This document shows, in pieces, positions 7,939 to 13,399 of a stretch of 13,399 nt of DNA. The translations under genes and the position numbers were made by a program. A model generated the notes under the pieces. The model was not told the DNA's origin. It saw only the letters and a list, made by a program, of their open reading frames with translations, and did no database searches. Positions within the stretch are counted from its first letter, which is position 1, and every line of letters starts with the position of its first letter. Origin of the DNA: Phycisphaerales bacterium UBA2402 (GTDB taxonomy: Bacteria > Planctomycetota > Phycisphaerae > Phycisphaerales > UBA1924); assembly GCA_002343715.1 (NCBI GenBank), contig DDSA01000054.1, forward strand, positions 1 through 13,399, read 5' to 3'.

Positions 7939-9339
7939 TCAGTACAGCTTTATCACCGTCGCCCCGGGATAAAACTGTTCGATCATGGACCGCCAGTCCA
8001 TGCCCGAATCGGCCATGCCCTTGGCGCACCACTGGCACAGGCCCACGCCATGCCCGAAGCCCCGGCCGGCGAATCGAACCTCTGTGCCGTAGATCAAGAC
8101 CTCGAAGTCGCCGCTGTGAATCCGGTTGTCGCGCGTGATCGGCGGAAACCCCGTCAACGGCCAGTTGAGGGCTTCGCGGAGTTCTTCGGCGGTCAAAGTG
8201 TACTCGTGGCCGGCGCTGTCCGCGATGGTGTACGAGTTCGGACGCTGAACCGAGTTGCGCGTTGCGGGTTGGATCGTCCGAAGCCGCCCGAGCGTGGCCA
8301 TCTCGGGCTTTTTCCCTCGTCCGAAAGCCCTCAGGCGCGCGGTCACATCGTCCAGTGGACGGACCACAGTCCATCGATAAAGCGGCGCACGCTGACAGGC
8401 GATGGTCCTGGGCTGCCCCTGAAGCGGTCCGGCCTTGTTGAACTCGCGGCCTGATTTCATCGGCCACGTCTCCGCCGCGGAGGCGGCCCGGCCCCCGCAC
8501 GTGCTGGAGAAGTAGGCCCGGATCAGTTTGCCGTTGTCGGTCAACACCATCCCTCGCGTGGCCCGCGTTGCCTCCACCGCCACCACCAGGTTGCTGGTGC
8601 CGCCAAAGACTTGATCGGCCGTTGAGTCCTCTACATCGCTGGTCCGGCCCTCCCGGCGGGCCCGCGAGCGTTCCTGCAACGCATACGTACGGGCGGCCAC
8701 CGCCTGCGCCTCGAAGGCCTGGCGGGGCCAGTCCTTGATCAGTTCTTTGCTCAGCACGCCGGGCAGGTACGCCTCGACCGGCATCGAGACGGTGACATCA
8801 AACTGCGCGGGCGTGTCGTTCCACGATGGGCGAATCGTCAGGAATCCCGGGTACGCCTTGCCCGCGAGATAGATGGACTCGCCCGCGGCCTCGGCGGCCC
8901 CATCGGGCGTCCCGTCGCTGGCTAGCACTTCGACATCCACGCCGAACCCGAAAGACATCTCCTTTCCTGTCGCTTCGCGCATCACCACGCCCCGATCGCC
9001 GCTGACGATCATCAGTGGGCCGGGAAGAGACGCCGGCCTGACGGCGGACCTCGACCCCGCCACCGCCCGAACTACAAATCGCTGCGGCCCGGAGACGGCC
9101 GCCTCTCGCTGAGACTTGGCGATGCGCACACGCACATCGGGCTCGCCGGCGTACACATCCACTTCGCGCTTGCCGGGCGGCGGCGGTGTCACCGCGTCCT
9201 TGACCGTGTCGGTCACGCTGGCGGTCACGTTGTTGATCGTCTCGCACCCGGCCACGCACACAATCAGCGCGGCCGCGCTGCCCCACACCCGCCGCCGCGC
9301 CCGAGTTCCCGTTGTCTGGACTGTGCTTTGCCGCATCAT
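7939..9339 (-). CDS. SpoIID/LytB-domain lipoprotein (466 aa)
   Basis: Predicted membrane-anchored cell-wall protein. SpoIID of Bacillus is a lytic transglycosylase and LytB an amidase enhancer, so an action on peptidoglycan glycan strands is likely but not shown. Start ATG 9339 is preferred because AGGGAG lies five to six bases upstream; the frame is open further to 9801 but that part does not look coding. A basic N-terminus and hydrophobic stretch end in lipobox VAGC (C32). The SpoIID-type domain covers about 180-466: YLPGVLSKEL (191-200; E199 aligns with the conserved Glu of the family), AFEAQAVAARTYAL (208-221), DQVFGG, AYFSSTCGG (275-283) and the C-terminal signature GRGFGHGVGLCQW (425-437) followed by GM..SGMDWRSMIEQFYPGA. 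Residues about 55-180 form an N-terminal region with no family I can name. It is divergent from the lipoprotein-dprA pair, 108 bases apart. Function in a non-sporulating host would be cell-wall remodelling, by inference. Confidence 0.9.
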   Translation of the reverse strand: MMRQSTVQTTGTRARRRVWGSAAALIVCVAGCETINNVTASVTDTVKDAVTPPPPGKREVDVYAGEPDVRVRIAKSQREAAVSGPQRFVVRAVAGSRSAVRPASLPGPLMIVSGDRGVVMREATGKEMSFGFGVDVEVLASDGTPDGAAEAAGESIYLAGKAYPGFLTIRPSWNDTPAQFDVTVSMPVEAYLPGVLSKELIKDWPRQAFEAQAVAARTYALQERSRARREGRTSDVEDSTADQVFGGTSNLVVAVEATRATRGMVLTDNGKLIRAYFSSTCGGRAASAAETWPMKSGREFNKAGPLQGQPRTIACQRAPLYRWTVVRPLDDVTARLRAFGRGKKPEMATLGRLRTIQPATRNSVQRPNSYTIADSAGHEYTLTAEELREALNWPLTGFPPITRDNRIHSGDFEVLIYGTEVRFAGRGFGHGVGLCQWCAKGMADSGMDWRSMIEQFYPGATVIKLY

Positions 9340-9343
9340 CGCC

Positions 9344-9350
9344 GCTCCCT
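9344..9350 (-). promoter_or_regulatory. Ribosome binding site of the SpoIID-domain gene
   Basis: AGGGAGC on the minus strand ends four bases before ATG 9339, or seven before the adjacent ATG 9336. No comparable site precedes the upstream in-frame ATG at 9357, so this site decides the start. Confidence 0.6.
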
Positions 9351-9358
9351 GGCTCATC

Positions 9359-9425
9359 TGCCGCGGCGTCCGTGCCGCGTGGTTCCATGCTGAATCTCTC
9401 TCCCGACCAACGTTGCCGCGGCGTC
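9359..9425. repeat. 12-base direct repeat in the divergent promoter region
   Basis: TGCCGCGGCGTC occurs at 9359-9370 and 9414-9425, 55 bases apart start to start, each centred on the palindrome CCGCGG. They lie in the 108-base gap between two divergently transcribed lipoprotein genes. They could be regulator sites, but short GC-rich repeats are common by chance in such DNA. Confidence 0.3.
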
Positions 9426-9447
9426 GCGGCGGGAGAATGATTCGCCG

Positions 9448-9942
9448 ATGCGAACACACCCCGGCCGCCACGTCTGCGATTCGCGCCCCGCCGTGCAACG
9501 GCACAGCGCGTGGCGCATCCTGCTCGCATCGAGCGCGGCGGTATGTATCGGTTGCTCGGGGGGCGTGCCTCCACCGGATATTTCCAAAGAGCCATATACC
9601 GGCCCGCCCCTCTCGCTGCAGGAATGGGACGGTCGGCAGATGGTTGTTGCCAACCCGCCGCACGCGGGTTTCCGGATCCGCATCGACCGCGTACTCGATG
9701 GCTGGGGCCACCAATCGGCCTACATCACCATCCGAGAGCCGGACCCGGCCTTCACCTTCACACCCGCTCCTGTCGTGCAGCGAATCCATACCAACGTACA
9801 CACCACCACCCCGCTCCTTGTGTTCGCCCGCGTCGAAGATTTTACGGGTAATAGCCCTATCGGCGCGGCCTACTCACCCGTGCGGATCGAACCTCTCGCT
9901 CTCTCCACGCCTTCCCAGTCTCCGGCGGTCAAAGCGCCATGA
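9448..9942 (+). CDS. Small probable lipoprotein, function unknown (164 aa)
   Basis: I do not recognise a family. The protein has a 22-residue polar, basic leader, a hydrophobic stretch ([12 protein letters not shown]) and Cys36 followed by SGG, which reads as a lipoprotein signal with an atypical lipobox (CIGC, Cys at -3 in place of Leu). The mature part, about 128 residues, is Pro/Thr-rich with beta-type segments ([33 protein letters not shown]). GGGAGA lies 11 bases before ATG 9448, longer than ideal. The case for it being real is the signal sequence, the absence of a competing gene on either strand, and the ATGA overlap of its stop with the dprA start, which implies translational coupling. 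A link between its role and DNA uptake is possible but not shown. Confidence 0.7.
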   Translation: MRTHPGRHVCDSRPAVQRHSAWRILLASSAAVCIGCSGGVPPPDISKEPYTGPPLSLQEWDGRQMVVANPPHAGFRIRIDRVLDGWGHQSAYITIREPDPAFTFTPAPVVQRIHTNVHTTTPLLVFARVEDFTGNSPIGAAYSPVRIEPLALSTPSQSPAVKAP

Positions 9943-11129
9943 ACGCCGAAACCGATCTCGCCGCGCGCGATGACGAGGCCCTGCTCGAACTGCTGCAACT
10001 CACCTCGACTCCCGGGCTTGGCCCGGTGCTCATCGCGCGACTGCTCGCGCAGTTCGGCACGGCCCGCGATGCGCTGCGGGCCTCGGCGGCGCAACTGGAG
10101 CGAGTGCAGGGGATCGGCTCGGGCAAGTCCCGCTCCATCGTCGAGGGGTTCCGCGCGGCCCGCGCCGCGGCGGAGACGGAGTTGGTCGCGGCCCGCGATT
10201 CAGGCGTGCGGCTGCTGGCCAAGACCGATCCGGAGTACCCGCCGCTGCTGGCATCCCTCCCCGATTCGCCGCCGATTCTGTACGTCAAAGGTTCGCTTCT
10301 GCCGGGCGGTGAAGATCGTTTCCCGGTCGGCATCGTCGGCTCGCGGGACTGCAGCGCCTACGGCCTTGAACAGGCGCGGCGCTTCGCCTCGGTCCTCGCC
10401 GGGTCTGGGTTGACCGTCGTTTCCGGAGGAGCGCGGGGCATCGACAGCGCGGCCCATCGCGGGGCGCTCGCGGCGGGGGGGCGAACCATCTCGGTGCTGG
10501 GGTGCGGCCTGGGCGTCTGCTACCCGCCGGAGAACGCCGCCCTCTTCGACGAGATCGCGGCGAAGGGCGCGCTCGTGTCGGAGTTGCCGCTGCGCACACA
10601 GCCCACGGCGGAGAACTTCCCCGCCCGCAACCGGATCATCTCGGGCCTCTCGCTGGGGATCGTGGTGATCGAGGCCGGGGCGCGCTCGGGAGCGCTCATC
10701 ACCGCCAGGCACGCCGCGGAAGAGCACGGACGCGAGGTCATGGCCCTGCCGGGGCGCGTCGATTCCACCACCAGCCGGGGCACGCTCGACCTCATCAAGT
10801 CCGGCGGCGCGGCCCTCGTGGTCGAGCCGGGTGATGTGATCGCCCAGTTGGAAGCGGCCGCGCACCACCAGTTCCGCGGCACGCACGCGGATCGGTACCC
10901 GGCGGCGGGGGCGCTCTTCAACGACCGTCCCACGCCCGAACCCGCAACGCCGCTCGGGGTCTCGGCGGTTCAAAGCGCCATCCTTTCGGCTTTAACTGAA
11001 CCACTGTCCCTCGACGAGTTGTGCGCGGCGACCGGCCTCGACCCGGCGGAACTGCGGCGGGAGATGACGATGCTGGAGATCCAGAAACGCGTGGTGAGGA
11101 CGGGTACCAGGCTTCAACGGTCTGTCTGA
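9939..11129 (+). CDS. dprA: DNA-processing protein DprA (396 aa)
   Basis: DprA binds incoming single-stranded DNA in the cytoplasm during natural transformation and loads RecA on it. Domain order: an N-terminal helix-hairpin-helix/SAM-like region (about 12-75; [28 protein letters not shown]), a Rossmann-like core (about 95-305) with the family motifs GSRDCSAYG (134-142), [16 protein letters not shown] (162-177), the GCG turn (188-190), [12 protein letters not shown] (227-238), [10 protein letters not shown] (247-256) and PGRVDS (271-276), then a C-terminal winged-helix domain (about 340-392; QSAILSAL...[10 protein letters not shown]). All core motifs are intact and the length is normal for the three-domain form. 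Start ATG 9939 overlaps the stop of the preceding lipoprotein gene by four bases (ATGA), with no strong Shine-Dalgarno, so translation is probably coupled. No other competence gene is visible nearby. Confidence 0.97.
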   Translation: MNAETDLAARDDEALLELLQLTSTPGLGPVLIARLLAQFGTARDALRASAAQLERVQGIGSGKSRSIVEGFRAARAAAETELVAARDSGVRLLAKTDPEYPPLLASLPDSPPILYVKGSLLPGGEDRFPVGIVGSRDCSAYGLEQARRFASVLAGSGLTVVSGGARGIDSAAHRGALAAGGRTISVLGCGLGVCYPPENAALFDEIAAKGALVSELPLRTQPTAENFPARNRIISGLSLGIVVIEAGARSGALITARHAAEEHGREVMALPGRVDSTTSRGTLDLIKSGGAALVVEPGDVIAQLEAAAHHQFRGTHADRYPAAGALFNDRPTPEPATPLGVSAVQSAILSALTEPLSLDELCAATGLDPAELRREMTMLEIQKRVVRTGTRLQRSV

Positions 11130-11208
11130 AATTCTGACGTACTGAAGAATGCCTGTTGATCAATGCGAGCCGCAGTTCAGACCAGACTCATCGTGGAGTT
11201 TGTGTTGT

Positions 11209-11224
11209 GTGAACTGACATTCAC
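11209..11224. promoter_or_regulatory. Candidate operator: inverted repeat GTGAA-N6-TTCAC
   Basis: A perfect 5-bp inverted repeat with a six-base centre (CTGACA) lies about 70 bases upstream of the candidate -35 element. The shape fits a dimeric helix-turn-helix repressor. Whether LexA or another regulator binds is unknown; it does not match the well-known LexA boxes of E. coli or Bacillus. Confidence 0.3.
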
Positions 11225-11293
11225 TTGTTTGCGTGGCGGAAATGGTGCCAACAACATGCGATCGGATATCCTCACAAAATCTTGACATCACAC

Positions 11294-11322
11294 TTGCCGT
11301 GCGGACCCTGACAGGCTATTGT
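11294..11322 (+). promoter_or_regulatory. Candidate sigma-70-like promoter for lexA
   Basis: TTGCCG (11294-11299) and TATTGT (11317-11322) are separated by 17 bases, each matching four of six consensus positions. A better -35 match, TTGACA at 11282-11287, has no -10 at suitable spacing. A start near 11330 would leave a leader of about 300 bases before lexA. Confidence 0.35.
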
Positions 11323-11375
11323 TACCCGAACGTCATACATGAATCCTGATCGGGTGGACCGGTGCGAGCCGGTCG

Positions 11376-11385
11376 GTTCGGGAAC
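11376..11385. promoter_or_regulatory. Candidate operator half-sites GTTC-N2-GAAC
   Basis: A short palindrome (GTTCGGGAAC) lies about 45 bases downstream of the predicted transcription start of lexA. GTTC/GAAC half-sites occur in several known LexA boxes, so autoregulation is conceivable, but the two-base spacing differs from the four-base Bacillus type. Low confidence. Confidence 0.25.
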
Positions 11386-11613
11386 ACGTGGCGTTGAAAC
11401 GAGCCGTTTGTTCGGAAGGCATGAGGATTTCCTTTGCTTTTCAGAGCGCGGCTACGGGGCGGCTGTGGAGTACCTGTCGTGATGCGTCGGGGTTCCATGC
11501 GGGCTTTGGTCGGAAGCGCTGGCGCGTTTGCCGGTCGTGGTTCGGGCCGCCTCTTTTCTGGTGTCGTTGAGCGTGCCCGGGCGGGAGGCCCGCGGCGTGG
11601 TTGAACCGCACGC

Positions 11614-11619
11614 AAGGAG
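11614..11619 (+). promoter_or_regulatory. Ribosome binding site of lexA
   Basis: AAGGAG lies eight bases before ATG 11628 and eleven before the adjacent ATG 11631. This sets the lexA start here and excludes the upstream in-frame TTG at 11601. Confidence 0.8.
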
Positions 11620-11627
11620 TACCAGCG

Positions 11628-12251
11628 ATGATGAACCTGACCCCCAAGCAGCTCCGCATTCTTCAGTTGATCCGCGACTGGCGCATCCGCCGGGGGTATT
11701 CCCCCACGATGCAGGAACTCGCCGACGAGATTGGCGTGAGCAAGGTCACGGTCTTCGAGCACGTCGAGGCCCTGATCAAGAAAGGCGCCCTCGTGCGCGA
11801 AGCGAACAAGGCGCGCTCACTCTCGATCACCGAGGGCGTGGCCGTGCCGGACGAATCCCGCCCTCTGCGATTCCCTCTGGTTGGCAAGATCGCCGCGGGC
11901 AACCCCATCGAGCGCGTCGCGGGCGAGGAAGAGATCGACCTGGTCGATGTGCTCGTGCCCAAGGGCGACAAGGCCAACTCCACCTTCGCCCTCAAGGTCG
12001 ATGGCGACTCGATGCGCGATGAGGGCATCCTCGACGGCGACTATGTCCTCATCGAGCGCACCCAGGTGGCCCAAAATGGGGACCGGATCGTGGCCCTCCT
12101 GCCCGACGGCTCCACCACGCTCAAAACCTTTTACAAGGAAGACGACCACATCCGCCTCCAGCCCGCCAACCCGCAGTTCGAGGCCATCAAGGTCAAGTTC
12201 TGCCAGGTGCAGGGGATCGTGAAGGGCGTGGTGCGCAAGTACGGCCGGTGA
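11628..12251 (+). CDS. lexA: SOS repressor LexA (207 aa)
   Basis: LexA represses DNA-damage genes until RecA filaments stimulate its self-cleavage. Numbered from ATG 11628: an N-terminal winged helix-turn-helix (about 2-68; LTPKQLRILQLIRDW, YSPTMQELADEIGVS), then an S24-type peptidase domain. The self-cleavage site is Ala90-Gly91 (KIAAGNPI), the nucleophile is Ser128 in GDSM, and the general-base Lys is K166 in TTLKTF. All three are intact, so it should be cleavable. The recognition-helix region reads SKVTVFEHVEALIKKGAL, which fits the family with Phe-Glu-His where many LexAs have a different triplet, so the operator may differ from the classic boxes. It is preceded by a 498-base spacer and followed 42 bases later by the P-loop kinase gene, probably co-transcribed. 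It lies downstream of dprA in the same direction but is likely transcribed separately. Confidence 0.96.
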   Translation: MMNLTPKQLRILQLIRDWRIRRGYSPTMQELADEIGVSKVTVFEHVEALIKKGALVREANKARSLSITEGVAVPDESRPLRFPLVGKIAAGNPIERVAGEEEIDLVDVLVPKGDKANSTFALKVDGDSMRDEGILDGDYVLIERTQVAQNGDRIVALLPDGSTTLKTFYKEDDHIRLQPANPQFEAIKVKFCQVQGIVKGVVRKYGR

Positions 12252-12293
12252 CCCCCGCACACGGACGGATTTCGTAGATGAACAGGATCGGGA

Positions 12294-12905
12294 ATGCACG
12301 CCGCACCTTTGCGCATTGACTTTGACGATGCGCCGTCGCTGCTGACCGGCCTGGCCGTGGGCTTGGCGCGCCCGGTCGTGGTCATCGGCATCACCGGCGC
12401 GCCCGGCTCGGGCAAGAGCCTGCTGGCCGCGCGCCTCTCGCGCTGCATCGTCCCGACCGACGCTTATCTGCCGGACTACGACAGGGTGCCATACGCCGAG
12501 CGCGACCTGCCCGCGCACGCCGACCTCGAACGGCTCGCCCGCGACCTGTCCTTTCTCCGGCAGGGGCGAGATGCGAACATCCCGGTCTGGTCCTTCCACA
12601 CGCATCGGCGCGAAGGCTTTTGTGCCCAATCTCCTTCGCCCATCGTGGTCTGCGAGGGGATCCACGCGCTGCACGACGCCGCGCTGCCGCACCTGGACCT
12701 TCGCGTCTTTGTTGAAGCGCCGGGCGATGTCCGGTGGGAACGCATCGCCGCCCGCGAACGCGCGGGCGAGCGCGGCTGGGGCGTGGAGGAGTCTCGCGTG
12801 TTCTTCGAGTCCGTGGCCGAACCCACGTTCGCCGCCGCGGCGGTGGACTATCGCGCCCGGGCGGGGGTGATCGTGAGCAACGCCGATGCCCGATCCGCAA
12901 CGTGA
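12294..12905 (+). CDS. Uridine-kinase-like P-loop NTPase (203 aa)
   Basis: Predicted cytoplasmic small-molecule kinase of the uridine kinase/phosphoribulokinase-like P-loop group. Visible features: Walker A GAPGSGKS (35-42) after a hydrophobic strand, a TDAY motif with Asp56 in the position of the catalytic Asp of uridine kinases, a substrate-side region (DRVPYAERDLPAHADLERL, then PVWSFHTHRR), the strand PIVVCEGIHAL (116-126) and a lid-like Arg-rich segment (RERAGERGW, 154-162). The length matches compact members of the family. The substrate cannot be told from sequence: nucleoside, pantothenate-like and sugar substrates are all possible. It lies 42 bases after lexA with only a weak ribosome site (GGATCGGGA touching the start), so it probably shares the lexA transcript. 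If so, expression may rise during DNA damage. Its stop is 13 bases from the stop of the converging dockerin gene. Confidence 0.85.
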   Translation: MHAAPLRIDFDDAPSLLTGLAVGLARPVVVIGITGAPGSGKSLLAARLSRCIVPTDAYLPDYDRVPYAERDLPAHADLERLARDLSFLRQGRDANIPVWSFHTHRREGFCAQSPSPIVVCEGIHALHDAALPHLDLRVFVEAPGDVRWERIAARERAGERGWGVEESRVFFESVAEPTFAAAAVDYRARAGVIVSNADARSAT

Positions 12906-12918
12906 GAGTATCGGTTCG

Positions 12919-13399
12919 CTAGCAGCCCCCGTTCTCCCAGTAGAAGAAGAACGTATCGACGTCCGCCCCGTCGATGCCGCCGTCGCCGTTGACATCCGCC
13001 GCGAAGTCGCCCGCCTCCCACGCGGCGAAGAAAGCGTCCACATCCGCGCCGTCGATGCCGCCGTCCTGGTTGAAGTCCGCGGGGCAGGGTGGGCCGCCGG
13101 TCACCGTCAGCGTCGCGCTGTCGGACTGCTGCGCGCCGCACCCGCCCGAGACGATGCACCAATAGGCCCCGGCATCTTCGAGCGATACCGGGCTGATGGT
13201 GAGCGTGTCGGTCTCGGCCCCCGAAACGTTCGGCCCGTCAAAGACGGGGGAGCCATCCTTGTACCACTGGAACGATCCGAAGCCGGAGATGACGACGGAG
13301 AAGGACACACTGCCGCCCTCGGGCACTTCCGCGCTCTGGGGATGTTCCTGGATGGACAGGCCGACGTTCGAGTACCCCACATCGGGGCCAGCTGGTTCG
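12919..13399 (-). CDS. Secreted Ig-like/dockerin protein, 3' part only
   Basis: The frame is open to the right edge, so the N-terminus with any signal peptide and catalytic domain is outside the window. The visible 159 residues hold an Ig-like domain (QEHPQSAEVPEGGSVSF, FQWYKDG, LEDAGAYWCIV) and a C-terminal dockerin with two calcium loops (DFNQDGGIDGADVDAFF and DVNGDGGIDGADVDTFF) ending in WENGGC. This is the same Ig-dockerin end as in the protease at 4267-7662, including a 42-base identical stretch, though the upstream parts may be unrelated. A GTG at 13380 could start a short frame but would lack a signal peptide and would cut the Ig domain's first strand, so I treat the gene as 5'-truncated by the window. 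It converges on the P-loop kinase gene with only 13 bases between stops; I see no clear terminator. Confidence 0.88.
   Translation of the reverse strand, partial: EPAGPDVGYSNVGLSIQEHPQSAEVPEGGSVSFSVVISGFGSFQWYKDGSPVFDGPNVSGAETDTLTISPVSLEDAGAYWCIVSGGCGAQQSDSATLTVTGGPPCPADFNQDGGIDGADVDAFFAAWEAGDFAADVNGDGGIDGADVDTFFFYWENGGC
13048..13089 (-). repeat. 42-base dockerin-coding repeat, copy 2
   Basis: Identical to 4399-4440, at the same position of the first dockerin calcium loop. A related shorter block (GTCGATGCCGCCGTC) recurs at about 12970-12984, coding the second loop of the same protein. Confidence 0.9.

Larger units (their letters stand above)
11130..11627. other. 498-base intergenic spacer between dprA and lexA
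   Basis: The first 200 bases are visibly AT-richer than the flanking genes and contain the palindrome TTGATCAA (11156-11163), an inverted repeat at 11209-11224 and a promoter-like pair at 11294-11322. If transcription starts near 11330, lexA would have a leader of about 300 bases. I could not match this leader to SRP RNA, tmRNA, RNase P RNA, 6S RNA or a riboswitch by eye. A 60-codon frame (11388-11570) lacks good start signals and a recognisable product. No clear dprA terminator is seen. Confidence 0.6.

Noticed and set aside
9340..9801. N-terminal extension of the SpoIID-domain protein to ATG 9801
   Set aside because: The extra 154 residues overlap the divergent lipoprotein gene, look non-coding and would bury the lipoprotein signal; a ribosome site supports ATG 9339.
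11388..11570. 60-codon frame upstream of lexA
   Set aside because: No ribosome site, Trp/Arg/Cys-rich translation and no hydrophobic or domain pattern. Kept only as part of the spacer description.
11581..11593. Hairpin GCGGG-AGG-CCCGC before the lexA ribosome site
   Set aside because: Only five base pairs with a three-base loop; likely chance in GC-rich DNA and not placed to block the ribosome site.
11330..11600. A structural RNA (SRP RNA, tmRNA, RNase P RNA or 6S RNA) in the lexA leader
   Set aside because: A GGTCGGAAG-like string recalls SRP RNA, but the conserved core and pairing arms are not there; no tmRNA or RNase P core was found.
11817..13043. 408-codon open frame on the minus strand
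   Set aside because: Covers lexA, the P-loop kinase and part of the dockerin gene in the wrong frame. Those three have diagnostic motifs; this translation has none.

Overview
The window is high-GC bacterial DNA with long antisense shadow frames over nearly every gene. It most likely comes from a planctomycete, probably of the Phycisphaerae/Phycisphaerales. The evidence is protein style: two secreted proteins end in the PCPADFNQDGGIDG...GGC type of C-terminal dockerin that I associate with this group, and a planctomycete-like transmembrane Ser/Thr kinase sits beside an FHA-GAF histidine kinase. This assignment is inferred from memory of families, not from a search.

Layout. Positions 1-4146 (minus) hold a signalling pair: an FHA-GAF histidine kinase (4146 to 2347) followed by a transmembrane Ser/Thr protein kinase (2243 to beyond the left edge). 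Positions 4267-7662 (minus) hold a secreted trypsin-like protease with five fibronectin-III-like repeats, an Ig-like domain and a C-terminal dockerin. It ends at a good intrinsic terminator (4192-4233). Positions 7939-9339 (minus) hold a SpoIID/LytB-domain lipoprotein. Diverging from it, on the plus strand, are a small probable lipoprotein (9448-9942) and dprA (9939-11129), which overlap by four bases. A 498-base spacer (11130-11627) with a candidate promoter and small inverted repeats precedes lexA (11628-12251). A uridine-kinase-like P-loop protein (12294-12905) follows lexA. At the right edge, converging on it, is the 3' part of a second Ig-like/dockerin protein (12919-13399).

How the genes may work together. 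Three themes appear: phospho-signalling (Ser/Thr kinase plus an FHA-bearing histidine kinase that could read phosphothreonine), the cell surface (two dockerin proteins, two lipoproteins, one with a predicted peptidoglycan-acting domain) and DNA uptake/damage response (DprA, LexA). No mobile element, CRISPR array, tRNA or rRNA was seen. The least ordinary parts are the kinase pair, the dockerin proteins with no visible cohesin partner, and the long spacer before lexA. I did not find a clearly new multi-gene system.
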